Shown here: positions 49,423 to 58,392 of the stretch, one piece after another
Numbering within the stretch: the stretch's first letter is position 1
Layout of the letters: each line of letters opens with the position of its first letter
DNA from: Actinomadura chibensis NBRC 106107
GTDB taxonomy: Bacteria > Actinomycetota > Actinomycetes > Streptosporangiales > Streptosporangiaceae
Direction of reading: 5' to 3'
Assembly: GCF_001552135.1 (NCBI RefSeq)
Contig: NZ_BCQP01000048.1
Coordinates: forward strand, 53,062-117,061
Length of the DNA stretch: 64,000 nucleotides
Translations under genes and position numbers: made by a program
Notes under the pieces: generated by a model
Databases searched by the model: none
What the model was told of the DNA's origin: nothing
What the model saw: only the letters and a program-made list of their open reading frames with translations

Positions 49423-51105
49423 ATGCCCGCAGTCGAGTTCCGGGCGGCGCGCGACTTCCTGCTCGCGCATCGCGACGACTACGCGACCGCGTACGAGAAG
49501 TTCCGCTGGCCCGTGCTCACCGGCTTCAACTGGGCGCTGGACTGGTTCGACAAGATCGCCGAGAGCAACGACTCGCCCGCGCTGTGGATCGTCGAGGAGG
49601 ACGGCTCGGAGGCGCGGTACTCGTTCTCCCAGCTCGCCCGGCGGTCGAACCAGGTGGCGAACCTGCTGCGGCGGTCCGGCGTGCGGCGCGGCGACCGGAT
49701 CATCCTCATGCTGGGCAACCAGGTCGAGCTGTGGGAGACGGTGCTCGCCGCGATGAAGCTCGGCGCGGTCCTGATCCCGTGTACGCCGCTGCTCGGCGCC
49801 GCCGACCTGCGCGACCGGCTGACGCGCGGGAACGCCAAGCACGTCGTGGTCGGCTCGGCGGACGCGGGCAAGTTCGACGACGTCGAGGGCGACTACACGA
49901 AGATCGCGGCGGGCGACCCGGTGGACGGCTGGATCCGCTACTCCGACGCCTACGAGGAGGCCGAGAACTTCACGCCCTACGGCCTCACCATGTCGCGGGA
50001 CACGCTGCTCCTCTACTTCACGTCCGGGACGACGGCGCAGCCCAAGCTGGTGGAGCACACGCACGCGTCCTATCCGGCGGGGCACCTGTCGACCATGTAC
50101 TGGATCGGCCTAAGACCAGGCGACGTCCACCTCAACATCTCGTCACCGGGCTGGGCCAAGCACGCCTGGAGCAACATCTTCGCCCCGTGGGACGCCGAAG
50201 CCTGCGTCTTCATCTTCAACTACACGCGCTTCGACCCCGACCGCCTGCTGGACACCCTCGAACGCTGTGGAGTGTCGAGTTTCTGCGCCCCGCCGACCGT
50301 GTGGCGGATGCTGATCCAGGCCGACCTTGGCCGCCTCGCCAACCCGCCCCGCGAGGTGGTCGCCGCCGGCGAGCCGCTCAACCCGGAAGTGATCGAGCGC
50401 GTCAAGGAGGCGTGGGGCCGGACGATCCGCGACGGCTTCGGCCAGACCGAGACCACCGTGCAGATCGCGAACACGCCCGGCCAGCCGGTGAAGCCCGGGT
50501 CGATGGGACGTCCCGTCCCCGGCTACAAGGTGACGCTGATCGACCCGCTGACCGGCGAGCCCGCCGACGAAGGGGAGATCTGCCTCGACCTGGAGGACCG
50601 CCCGCTCGGCCTGATGACCGGCTACCACGGCGACGAGGCCCGCACCGACGAGGCCATGGCGGGCGGCTACTACCACACCGGCGACATCGGCTCCCGCGAC
50701 GCGGACGGCTACATCACCTACGTCGGACGCGCCGACGACGTGTTCAAGGCGTCCGACTACAAGATCTCGCCGTTCGAGCTGGAGAGCGTCCTGATCGAGC
50801 ACGAGGCGGTCGCGGAGGCGGCCGTGGTGCCCTCGCCCGACCCGGTGCGCGCGGCGGTCCCGAAGGCGTACGTGACGCTCGCCGCCGGATGGGAGCCGGA
50901 CGCCGCGACCGCCAAGGCGATCTTCGAGCACAGCCGGGCGCAACTCTCCCCGTACAAGCGGATCAGGCTGCTGGAGTTCGGCGAGCTGCCGAAGACGATC
51001 TCCGGGAAGATCCGCCGGGTGGAGCTGCGGACGAGCGAGATCGACAAGCATCCCGCCGGGGACGCCCGTCCCGACGGCGAGTTCCGCGAGGAGGACCTGC
51101 GATGA
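49423..51105 (+). CDS. Acyl-CoA synthetase (AMP-forming, ACSM/medium-chain-like)
   Basis: A 560-residue ANL-superfamily ligase that activates a carboxylic acid to acyl-CoA by way of acyl-AMP. The P-loop motif is LYFTSGTTAQPKLVEHTH. GEPLNPEVIERVKEAWG, DGFGQTETT, YYHTGDIGSRDADGYITYVGRADDVFKASDYKISPFELESVL and KTISGKIRRVELR (catalytic Lys) follow. The long N-terminal region (FRAARDFLLAHRDDYATAYEKFRWPVLTGFNWALDWFDKIA) resembles acetyl-CoA and medium-chain synthetases. GAGGAGAG precedes ATG 49423. Its TGA overlaps the ATG of the second ligase. The substrate is not predictable by eye. Confidence 0.92.
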   Translation: MPAVEFRAARDFLLAHRDDYATAYEKFRWPVLTGFNWALDWFDKIAESNDSPALWIVEEDGSEARYSFSQLARRSNQVANLLRRSGVRRGDRIILMLGNQVELWETVLAAMKLGAVLIPCTPLLGAADLRDRLTRGNAKHVVVGSADAGKFDDVEGDYTKIAAGDPVDGWIRYSDAYEEAENFTPYGLTMSRDTLLLYFTSGTTAQPKLVEHTHASYPAGHLSTMYWIGLRPGDVHLNISSPGWAKHAWSNIFAPWDAEACVFIFNYTRFDPDRLLDTLERCGVSSFCAPPTVWRMLIQADLGRLANPPREVVAAGEPLNPEVIERVKEAWGRTIRDGFGQTETTVQIANTPGQPVKPGSMGRPVPGYKVTLIDPLTGEPADEGEICLDLEDRPLGLMTGYHGDEARTDEAMAGGYYHTGDIGSRDADGYITYVGRADDVFKASDYKISPFELESVLIEHEAVAEAAVVPSPDPVRAAVPKAYVTLAAGWEPDAATAKAIFEHSRAQLSPYKRIRLLEFGELPKTISGKIRRVELRTSEIDKHPAGDARPDGEFREEDLR

Positions 51106-52730
51106 CGGCGCTCGCCTACGCGTCCGGCACGGCGACGACGCCGCTGCTCGGCGACACGATCGGCGCGAACCTGGACCGGGTCGTCGCCGCCCACTCCGAG
51201 CGGGAGGCGCTGGTCGAGCGGGCGACCGGCCGCCGCTGGACGTACGAGCAGTTCGCCGACGACGTCGAGGCGGTGGCGCTCGGCCTGCTCGACCTCGGCG
51301 TCGTGAAGGGCGACCGGGTCGGGATCTGGTCGCCGAACTGCGCGGAGTGGATGCTCGTCCAGTACGCGACGGCGAAGCTCGGCGCGATCCTCGTCAACAT
51401 CAACCCGGCCTACCGGGTGCACGAGCTGGAGTTCGTGCTGAACCAGGCGGGCGTCCGGACGCTGGTGTCGGCGTCCGCGTTCAAGACGTCCGACTACGCG
51501 GCGATGATCGCGGAGGTGCGGCCGAGGTGCGCCGCGCTGCGGGACGTCCTCCTCCTCGGCACCCCGGACTGGGACGCGCTCCTCGAATCCGGCCGGGAGA
51601 GCGACCCCGGCGTCCTCGCCGACATCGGCCGGACGCTCACCGCCGACGACCCGATCAACATCCAGTACACGTCAGGGACGACGGGCTTCCCCAAGGGCGC
51701 GACGCTCTCGCACCACAACATCCTGAACAACGGCTACTTCGTCGGCGAACTGTGCGGCTACGACGAGGAGGACCGCATCTGCGTGCCGGTGCCGTTCTAC
51801 CACTGCTTCGGGATGGTGATGGGGAACCTCGCGTCCACGAGCCACGGCGCGTGCGTCGTGATCCCGGCCCCGGCGTTCGACCCGAAGGCGACGCTGGAGG
51901 CGGTCGCGGCGGAGCGGTGCACGTCGCTGTACGGGGTGCCGACGATGTTCATCGCCGTCCTGAACGAGCCGTCGCTGGACGGCCTCGACCTGTCCGGCCT
52001 CCGCACCGGGATCATGGCCGGGTCGCCGTGCCCGGTCGAGGTGATGAAGCAGGTCATCGACCGGCTCGGAATGAGCGAGGTCGCGATCTGCTACGGGATG
52101 ACGGAGACGTCCCCGGTGTCGACGCAGACCCGCGCGGGCGACTCGCTCGACCGGCGCGTGTCCACGGTCGGACGGGTGCTGCCGCACCTGGAGGTGAAGG
52201 TGATCGACCCGGAGACAGGCGTCACCGTCCCGCGCGGCGTGCCCGGCGAGTTCTGCACGCGCGGCTACTCGGTGATGCTCGGCTACTGGGACGAGCCGGA
52301 GAAGACCGCCGAGGCGATCGACGCGGCCCGCTGGATGCACACCGGCGACCTCGCCGTGATGGACGACGAGGGCTACGTCAACATCACCGGCCGCATCAAG
52401 GACATGGTGATCCGGGGCGGCGAGAACGTCTATCCGCGCGAGATCGAGGAGTTCCTCTACACCCATCCGGACATCGTGGACGCGCAGGTCATCGGCGTCC
52501 CGGACGAGAAGTACGGCGAGGAGCTCATGGCCTGGGTGCGGCTCCGCGAGGGCGTGCCCGGGATGACGGCGGCGGAGCTGCGCGCGTTCTGCGAGGGCAA
52601 GCTCGCGCACTTCAAGATCCCGCGCTACGTGCACGTCGTGGACGAGTTCCCGATGACCGTCACCGGGAAGATCCGCAAGGTGCAGATGCGCGCCGAGGCC
52701 GTGGACATCCTCGGCCTCACCGACAGGTAG
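51102..52730 (+). CDS. Fatty-acid CoA ligase (FadD-type)
   Basis: A 542-residue ANL-superfamily ligase. Motifs are IQYTSGTTGFPKGATLSHHNILNN, MAGSPCPVEVMKQVIDRLG, ICYGMTETSPVS, WMHTGDLAVMDDEGYVNITGRIKDMVIRGGENVYPREIEEFL and the catalytic Lys in MTVTGKIRKVQMR. The GNLAS/PFYHCFGMVMG and NINPAYRVHELEF segments fit long-chain FadD proteins. ATG 51102 overlaps the stop of the upstream ligase (ATGA), so both enzymes are made together. Two coupled ligases of different subgroups suggest use of a chain-length range or a two-substrate route. It converges on the MBL gene with a 3-bp gap. Confidence 0.93.
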   Translation: MTALAYASGTATTPLLGDTIGANLDRVVAAHSEREALVERATGRRWTYEQFADDVEAVALGLLDLGVVKGDRVGIWSPNCAEWMLVQYATAKLGAILVNINPAYRVHELEFVLNQAGVRTLVSASAFKTSDYAAMIAEVRPRCAALRDVLLLGTPDWDALLESGRESDPGVLADIGRTLTADDPINIQYTSGTTGFPKGATLSHHNILNNGYFVGELCGYDEEDRICVPVPFYHCFGMVMGNLASTSHGACVVIPAPAFDPKATLEAVAAERCTSLYGVPTMFIAVLNEPSLDGLDLSGLRTGIMAGSPCPVEVMKQVIDRLGMSEVAICYGMTETSPVSTQTRAGDSLDRRVSTVGRVLPHLEVKVIDPETGVTVPRGVPGEFCTRGYSVMLGYWDEPEKTAEAIDAARWMHTGDLAVMDDEGYVNITGRIKDMVIRGGENVYPREIEEFLYTHPDIVDAQVIGVPDEKYGEELMAWVRLREGVPGMTAAELRAFCEGKLAHFKIPRYVHVVDEFPMTVTGKIRKVQMRAEAVDILGLTDR

Positions 52731-52733
52731 CGG

Positions 52734-53603
52734 TCACCACCGCACGGCGGAGATGTCCACGGGCCGGGGACGCAGGGCGCGGGTGCGCTCGGCCAGCCCG
52801 TGCAGGCGTCGGCGCATCTCCTCCGCCGGAAGGCGCTTGCGGTCTCCGTGTCCGGGCAGCAGCCACTCGAAGGTGAGCCGGTCGGCCGTCCGGGTCAGCG
52901 ACGCGGCCAGTTCCTCGATGGAGTACCAGGTGACGGTTTCGGCGACCTCGATGTCCGCCGTGGTCCGCGACCAGTAGAAGCTGTCGCCGCTGAAGCAGAA
53001 CCGGTCGTCCACCAGGTAGAGCACGCTGCCCTCGGTGTGCCCGGGAAGCGGATGGACGATCACGCCTTCGGCGATCTCCATCGGTTCGACGCCGCGGATG
53101 ACCTGGTCGGCGTCCGGGGCGGCGTCGAGGTCGCCCTCGTGGATCCAGAGCCGGGCCCCGAACCGGTCGGCGAAGCGGCGGCCGTGCGCGGCGTGGTCCC
53201 GGTGGGTGAGCAGGACGTCGCTCACCCGTCCCAGCTCCGCGAGCCGGGCCGCCACCGGCTCCGCCCAGCGCGGCGTGTCGATCAATAAGTTCCCGGTGGG
53301 GCGGCGCACCAGGTAGGAGTTGGCGCCCGCGGTCCGCCGGGAGTTGTGCCCGCACAGGTGGACGCCGTCGTCCAGGCGCGCGGGGTAGGGGTCGAGCGCC
53401 TGATCCAGCGGCCCCGCCGAATGCCGGATGGACCGGGTGTGGCAGGCGAAGGCCGCCGCGTGCAGCGCGGCGCGCTCGGCCTCGTCGCGCGGCTGCCGCA
53501 ATAACACCGAACGGCCGTCGCGCTCGCCGACCAACTCCGGAGCGATTTGCCGGGCCACGTCACAGTTGGTGCAGCGCGTGTCGATGAACCATCCGTTGTC
53601 CAT
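52734..53603 (-). CDS. MBL-fold metallo-hydrolase with N-terminal ferredoxin-like segment
   Basis: A 289-residue protein. The N-terminus FIDTRCTNCDVARQIAPELVGERDG ... ACHTRSI aligns with single-cluster ferredoxins but has Ala where a third closely spaced Cys is expected, leaving three Cys. The metallo-beta-lactamase domain has LLTHRDHAAHGRRFAD (HxxDHxxH-like), PLPGHTEGSVLYL and CFSGDSFYW, followed by LLPGHGD. The fold usually binds two metals and hydrolyses thioesters or other esters, and the nearby CoA ligases make a thioesterase role possible. ATG 53603 has AAGGGG upstream. It is divergent from the LuxR gene. Confidence 0.85.
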   Translation of the reverse strand: MDNGWFIDTRCTNCDVARQIAPELVGERDGRSVLLRQPRDEAERAALHAAAFACHTRSIRHSAGPLDQALDPYPARLDDGVHLCGHNSRRTAGANSYLVRRPTGNLLIDTPRWAEPVAARLAELGRVSDVLLTHRDHAAHGRRFADRFGARLWIHEGDLDAAPDADQVIRGVEPMEIAEGVIVHPLPGHTEGSVLYLVDDRFCFSGDSFYWSRTTADIEVAETVTWYSIEELAASLTRTADRLTFEWLLPGHGDRKRLPAEEMRRRLHGLAERTRALRPRPVDISAVRW

Positions 53604-53744
53604 TGCAGTCCCCTTCGTCGCGTTCCGCCCACGGTGTCGTACCCCGCCGCGTGCGCCGCCACCCGAGGACGCCCGCTGATCGCGCGGCGCCCTTTTCACC
53701 CGCACGACTTTCCGGACACGCCTCCGGCGGGGCATGCTCTCCCC

Positions 53745-54620
53745 ATGGCTGCGCGACCGGGGGACCTGGGAGATTCTCGATCGGGACGAATACCCGACGA
53801 CGCGGGCGCCGTCCGGTCGGCGGTGCTGGCGCTGCACCGCACGACCGGCCTTCCCGTCGTGTTCGGCGGCGCCGTGTCGTCCGCCGCGCGGGACCGCCTG
53901 CGCATCACCGAGCTGGTCGGCAACACCACCGACTCGCTGAACGGGCTCGTCGTCCACAACGGCAACGGGCTCGGCGGCAAGGCCATGGCGATGGGACGCC
54001 CGCTCTGGGTGAGCAACTACCCGTGCTCGGCGTCGATCAGCCACGACTACGACAAGCCGGTCGGACGCGAGGGGCTGCTGTCGATCCTCGCGGTGCCGAT
54101 CGTCGTCCGGCGCCGGGTGCGCGGCGTCCTGTACGGGGCGCTGCGGGAGCCGCTGTCGCTGGCCGACCGGGTGGTGGGCGCGGCCGTCCAGGCGGCCCGC
54201 GACCTCGAACAGGACCTCGCCGTCCGCGACCGCGCCGACGAGACGCTCGCCCGCGCCCGGCCCGCCACGTCGTCCGCCCGCTGGGAGGAGGTGCGGGCCG
54301 TCCACGCCGAGCTGCGCGCCCTGGCCGACGAGGTCACCGACGAGCCGACCCGCGAACGCCTCCGCCAGGCGTCCCTGCGCCTCGCCGCCGCCGGACTGAA
54401 CGACGCCCCGGACACGTCCCCGCGTCCCGCCCTCTCACCCCGCGAGCTGGACGTCCTCTCCTACGTGGCGATCGGCTGCACCAACGCCGAAGCCGCCGCC
54501 CGCCTCGGCCTCCTCCCCGAAACGGTGAAGAGCTACCTGCGCTCCGCGATGCGCAAGCTGGACAGTCACACCCGCCTGGAAGCGGTGACCACAGCCCGCC
54601 GCACCGGCCTCCTCCCCTGA
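53745..54620 (+). CDS. LuxR-family regulator with GAF-like sensor domain
   Basis: A 291-residue regulator. Residues ~25-155 resemble a GAF domain (AVLALHRTTGLPVVFGGAVSS ... LNGLVVHNGNGLGGKAMAMGRPLWVSNYP ... GREGLLSILAVPIVVRRRVRGVLYGALRE). A helical spacer follows, then the C-terminal LuxR helix-turn-helix (LSPRELDVLSYVAIGCTNAEAAARLGLLPETVKSYLRSAMRKLDSHTRLEAV). This layout is that of actinobacterial regulators next to acyl-CoA or aromatic-degradation genes. The adjacent ligases and MBL gene could be its targets. Its 3' end overlaps the converging MFS gene by 55 bp. ATG 53745 lacks a strong ribosome site. Confidence 0.85.
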   Translation: MAARPGDLGDSRSGRIPDDAGAVRSAVLALHRTTGLPVVFGGAVSSAARDRLRITELVGNTTDSLNGLVVHNGNGLGGKAMAMGRPLWVSNYPCSASISHDYDKPVGREGLLSILAVPIVVRRRVRGVLYGALREPLSLADRVVGAAVQAARDLEQDLAVRDRADETLARARPATSSARWEEVRAVHAELRALADEVTDEPTRERLRQASLRLAAAGLNDAPDTSPRPALSPRELDVLSYVAIGCTNAEAAARLGLLPETVKSYLRSAMRKLDSHTRLEAVTTARRTGLLP

Positions 54621-55966
54621 CCGTCGCGGCGGGCGGTGCGGTGTCCGGCGAACGCGGCGCAGGCGGCGGCGACCGCCGTGGCGGTGAAGGCGAGCATGAC
54701 GATGGTGAAGGCGTGGGCGGGATTGCCGGGGACGCCTAGGTAGAGGGCGCCGAAGGCGGCTACGCCGGTCACTCCGGCCAGTTGGAAGTTGGTGTTGATC
54801 AGGCCGCTGAGGTCGGCGGCCTGGCTCGGCGGGACGGCGGACGTGAGGCGTCCCAGCTGGGGGGCGAAGCCCAGGCCCAGGCCGAGGCCGCCGAAGCCGA
54901 GGAGGGCGACCAGCGCCGCTCCGTCCGGGTGCGTGAGGCCGATCGTCAGGTAGACGGACCCTAGGAGGACGTATCCGGCGACCGGTGCCCATGCGGGGAG
55001 ACGCGGTGTCAGCGGGCCTGCTACCCCGAACGCGGAGACCCAGGACACGAGCACCAGGCCGGAGAACAGGGCGCTTCGGCCTAGGCCCTGTTGGAGGTAG
55101 AGGGCCAGGACGAACAGCATCGCGAAGTACGTTCCGGTCGCCGCGGCGAGGGCGGCGAGCGTCCATGACACGACGGGACGCGCGAGCACGGAGAGGTCGA
55201 GGAGGGGCGCGGCCACGCGGCGCTGGCGGCGGACGAAGAGGGCGAAGACGGCCGGGCAGGTCGCGAGGGACGCCCACGTCCAGGCGGGCCAGCCCGTCTC
55301 GCGTCCGAATACCAGCGGGACGACCACGAGCAGGACGGCCGACGACAACAGGACCACGCCGACTACGTCCAGCTTGGGCTTCGCGCCGCGTGGGTCCGGG
55401 GGCAGCAGCCGTAGGCCAGCGATGAACAGGACGAGCCCCACCGGCACGTTGACCAGGAAGATCGGGCGCCAGCCCAGCCCGGCCAGGTCCGCCGACACCA
55501 ACACGCCGCCGAGCACCTGGCCCGCGACCGCGCCGCCCGACAGGGCGACCGCGAAGAGGCCCTGCGCCCGCGCGCGTGCCCGTCCGGTGAAGTGGAGCTG
55601 GATGCCGGACAGCACCTGCGGCACCATCACCGCCCCGGCCGCGCCCTGCGCGAGCCGCGCGGCGATCAGGACGCCGGTGGACGGGGCCAGCCCGCAGGCG
55701 AGCGACGCGAGCGTGAACCCGGCGAGGCCGAGCAGGAACATCCGGCGGTGGCCGCGCGCGGCGCCGAGGCGGGCGCCGGTGACCAGCAGGACGGCGTACG
55801 CCAGCGGGTAGCCGGACACGACCAGTTCGAGCGCGCCGCCGGACGGCCGCAGCCCGTCCTGGACGGCGGGCGCCGCGACGTTCACGACCGCGACGTCGAC
55901 GTTGACCATGAACTGGCCGGCGAGCAGCACCGCCAGCATCCCGGCGGCGGGGGTCTTGGAGATCAC
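54566..55966 (-). CDS. MFS transporter (DHA2/14-helix drug-efflux type)
   Basis: A 466-residue transporter with about 13-14 predicted helices. It has GQFMVNVDVAVVNVAAPAVQDGL (motif D1), GARLGAARGHRRMFLLGLAGFTLASLACGLAPS (motif A), RLAQGAAGAVMVPQVLSGIQ (motif B) and GGVLVSADLAGLGWRPIFLVNVPVG (motif C), all DHA2-like. The substrate is unknown, probably a drug or metabolite. GTG 55966 is used, with no clear ribosome site. A basic C-terminal tail (GHRTARRDGQGRRPVRR) is present. Its 3' end overlaps the converging LuxR gene by 55 bp. The divergent TetR gene is a likely regulator. Confidence 0.9.
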   Translation of the reverse strand: MISKTPAAGMLAVLLAGQFMVNVDVAVVNVAAPAVQDGLRPSGGALELVVSGYPLAYAVLLVTGARLGAARGHRRMFLLGLAGFTLASLACGLAPSTGVLIAARLAQGAAGAVMVPQVLSGIQLHFTGRARARAQGLFAVALSGGAVAGQVLGGVLVSADLAGLGWRPIFLVNVPVGLVLFIAGLRLLPPDPRGAKPKLDVVGVVLLSSAVLLVVVPLVFGRETGWPAWTWASLATCPAVFALFVRRQRRVAAPLLDLSVLARPVVSWTLAALAAATGTYFAMLFVLALYLQQGLGRSALFSGLVLVSWVSAFGVAGPLTPRLPAWAPVAGYVLLGSVYLTIGLTHPDGAALVALLGFGGLGLGLGFAPQLGRLTSAVPPSQAADLSGLINTNFQLAGVTGVAAFGALYLGVPGNPAHAFTIVMLAFTATAVAAACAAFAGHRTARRDGQGRRPVRRAVVTASRRV

Positions 55967-56315
55967 GGACGGTGGAACCCCGTCCGCCCCCGGACGGTTG
56001 CACGGCGGTGCGCCGGGAGGTACCGCGGGGCCGCGCGGTGTTCCCGGGGATCGGGCCCGGCGACGGGGTCAGCGCGTACGTGCGGCGGCGCGCGTCGTCC
56101 AGTACAGATCGGCCCCCGTGGCGCACTGCCTGGACGGAACGCTCACCCCACGCCGGCTGCGCCGGGCCGTGATCGTTCGGCCGTCCCGCCTCGTCCGGGC
56201 GGGGACGTCCGTCCCCCGATATACGCAGAAAACCGTAACATCTCGGCGAACAACATTGTTCATGGATTGCTCCGTAAATGGGTTACCTCGGCGGCCCGCA
56301 TCCCGTTGGTAGCTT
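55967..56315. promoter_or_regulatory. Divergent MFS/TetR promoter region with a 14-bp dyad
   Basis: About 350 bp without a gene. The AT-rich part holds GAACAA-CA-TTGTTC (56248-56261), a perfect 6-bp dyad 55 bp before the TetR start. The position suits a TetR operator, but the MFS start is 280 bp away. Confidence 0.5.
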
Positions 56316-56951
56316 GTGCCTGTGGACTCCGACGGCTACACCTCGCTGCCGCGCGGCCGTCATCACCTCACGCGCGAACAGGTCTCGGCCTCCCAGCGGG
56401 AGCGGATGCTCCAGGGCATGACGGACGCGGTCGGGGAAAAGGGCTATGCCCGCACCTCGGTCGCCGACGTGCTGAAACGCGCGCACGTGTCCCGCGAGAC
56501 GTTCTACGAGCACTTCAGCGACAAGCAGGCGTGCTTCCTCGCCGCCTACCAGGCCGCCGCCGACCGCATCGTCGGGGTCGTCAACGACGCGCTCGCCGAC
56601 ACCGGCGTGCCCGTGATGGGACGGCTCGAGGCCGCGCTCCGCGCGTACCTGCGCGAGCTCGCCGCCGACGGGGGCGCGGCCCGCACCTTCCTGCTGGAGG
56701 TGTACGCGGCCGGGCCCGCCGCGGCGGCGCTCCGGTTCCGGGTGCAGCGCGGCTTCGTCGAGCTGATCGCGACCCTGCTGATCGAGGACGAGCGGTTCCG
56801 CGCGCAGCCCGACCCCGAGTTCGCCTGCGGGATGCTGATCGGCGGGATCGCCTCGATGGTGACCGGCAAGGTCGCGCTGGGCGAGCACGCCACGCTGCCG
56901 AAGCTGTGCGCGCCGATCCTCGCCCACGTGAGCGCCCTCCTCGACCACTAG
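56316..56951 (+). CDS. TetR-family transcriptional regulator
   Basis: A ~211-residue regulator. The DNA-binding domain is REQVSASQRERMLQGMTDAVGEKGYARTSVADVLKRAHVSRETFYEHFSDKQACFLAAYQAAADRIVGVV. The all-helical ligand domain ends LGEHATLPKLCAPILAHVSALL. GTG 56316 or 56322 is the start, without a strong ribosome site. It is divergent from the MFS gene and the simplest model is local control of that exporter through the dyad at 56248. It converges on the GntP permease gene with a 3-bp gap. Confidence 0.87.
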   Translation: MPVDSDGYTSLPRGRHHLTREQVSASQRERMLQGMTDAVGEKGYARTSVADVLKRAHVSRETFYEHFSDKQACFLAAYQAAADRIVGVVNDALADTGVPVMGRLEAALRAYLRELAADGGAARTFLLEVYAAGPAAAALRFRVQRGFVELIATLLIEDERFRAQPDPEFACGMLIGGIASMVTGKVALGEHATLPKLCAPILAHVSALLDH

Positions 56952-56954
56952 CCG

Positions 56955-58346
56955 TCAGATGAAGGTGCTGAGCAGCGCCGCCGTCGCGAAGCCGACGACG
57001 GACAGGATCGTCTCCAGCACCGTCCACGTCTTCAGGGTGTCGCGCACCGACATGTTGAAGTAGCGGGAGATGATCCAGAACCCGCCGTCGTTGACGTGCG
57101 AGGCGATGATCGACCCGGCCGAGATGGCGATGGCGATCAGCGCGACGTGCGGGTCGGAGTAGTCGTGGTCCTTGACGAGCGGCGCCACGATCCCGCCGGT
57201 CGTCACGATCGCGACGGTCGCCGAGCCCTGCGCGAGCCGCAGCCCGCAGGCGATCAGGTAGGCGAGCACGATGACGGGCAGCCCGGCGTCCGAGAGCGTG
57301 GTGGCGAGCGCCTTGCCGACGCCGGTCGCGGACACGACCGCGCCGAAGAACGCGCCGCCGCCGATGACCAGCAGGATCATGCCGATCGGACGGAGCGACC
57401 GCGTCGCGAGGTCGGACAGCTCCGCCGCCGGGACGCCGCGCCGGATGCCGAGCAGGTACATGGCGAGCAGCACCGCGATCGTGAGCGCGACGACCGGGTT
57501 GCCGAGGAAGGTGAGGGTGGGCAGCGCCGGGCTGTCCTCCCACCAGACGGTCCCGAACGTGGCGAGCAGGATCAGCACGAGCGGGATCGCGATGATCAGC
57601 CCGACCAGGGCGAGGGACGGCTCGGGCTCCGCCTCGTCCTTCTCCTTCTCGGTCTCGGCGGTGACGTACTCCTCCGGCACCTCGACGAAGACGCGCTTGC
57701 CGATCCACGCGCCCCACGCGACGCCGGAGACGAGGAACGCCGGGATGCCGCAGATCAGGCCGAACACGATGAGCCAGCCGAGCGGGACTTCGAGCAGCCC
57801 GGCGGCGGCGACCGGCCCCGGGTGCGGCGGCAGGAACGCGTGCGTCATCGACAGCCCGGCGAGCAGCGGCAGCGCGTAGAGGACGAGCGACCGTCCGCCC
57901 CGCCGCGCGGTGATGTAGACGAGCGGCGCCAGGACGAAGATGCCGACGTCAAAGAAGACGGGGATGCCGAAGATGAGCCCGGCGAGGCCCATCGCGAGGG
58001 GCGCGCCGCGTTCGCCCGCGACGCCCAGCAGGCGGCGGGTCAGGACGTCCGCGCCGCCGGACCGCTCCAGGACGGCGCCGAGGATGGTGCCGAGCCCGAC
58101 GATCGGCGCGATGTGCCCGAGCAGCCCGCCGAAGCCCTTCTCCAGCACCGACTCCTTGGAGCTGAGCGCGGTGCCGACGATCTCCTCGACGCTCAGCCCG
58201 GCGGCGAGCGCGAGGGCGAGTCCGGAGACGAGCAGCGCGATGAACGGCTCCAGCTTGACCTTGATGATGAGGAACAGCAGGACCGCGATCGACGCGGCGC
58301 AGAGCAGCAGCAGGCCGCCTGTCTCGTGTTGCAGCCAATGGACCAT
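56955..58346 (-). CDS. GntP-family permease
   Basis: A 463-residue membrane transporter of the gluconate/H+ symporter family with about 12-14 helices. It shows VEEIVGTALSSKESVLEKGFGGLLGHIAPIVGLGTILGAVLERSGGA, FGIPVFFDVGIFVLAPLVY, MTHAFLPPHPGPVAAAGLL and SHVNDGGFWIISRYFNMSVRDTLKTW, all GntP signatures. Family members carry gluconate, fructuronate or D-serine. As the third gene of an operon with a D-serine dehydratase-like enzyme and a D-aminoacylase, a D-amino-acid substrate is the best inference. ATG 58346 follows the D-aminoacylase stop by 46 bp. Confidence 0.92.
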   Translation of the reverse strand: MVHWLQHETGGLLLLCAASIAVLLFLIIKVKLEPFIALLVSGLALALAAGLSVEEIVGTALSSKESVLEKGFGGLLGHIAPIVGLGTILGAVLERSGGADVLTRRLLGVAGERGAPLAMGLAGLIFGIPVFFDVGIFVLAPLVYITARRGGRSLVLYALPLLAGLSMTHAFLPPHPGPVAAAGLLEVPLGWLIVFGLICGIPAFLVSGVAWGAWIGKRVFVEVPEEYVTAETEKEKDEAEPEPSLALVGLIIAIPLVLILLATFGTVWWEDSPALPTLTFLGNPVVALTIAVLLAMYLLGIRRGVPAAELSDLATRSLRPIGMILLVIGGGAFFGAVVSATGVGKALATTLSDAGLPVIVLAYLIACGLRLAQGSATVAIVTTGGIVAPLVKDHDYSDPHVALIAIAISAGSIIASHVNDGGFWIISRYFNMSVRDTLKTWTVLETILSVVGFATAALLSTFI

Positions 58347-58392
58347 GGGGGTGGGCCCTCTCGGTTGGCGGGGGGTGGGGGGAGTCGAAGGG

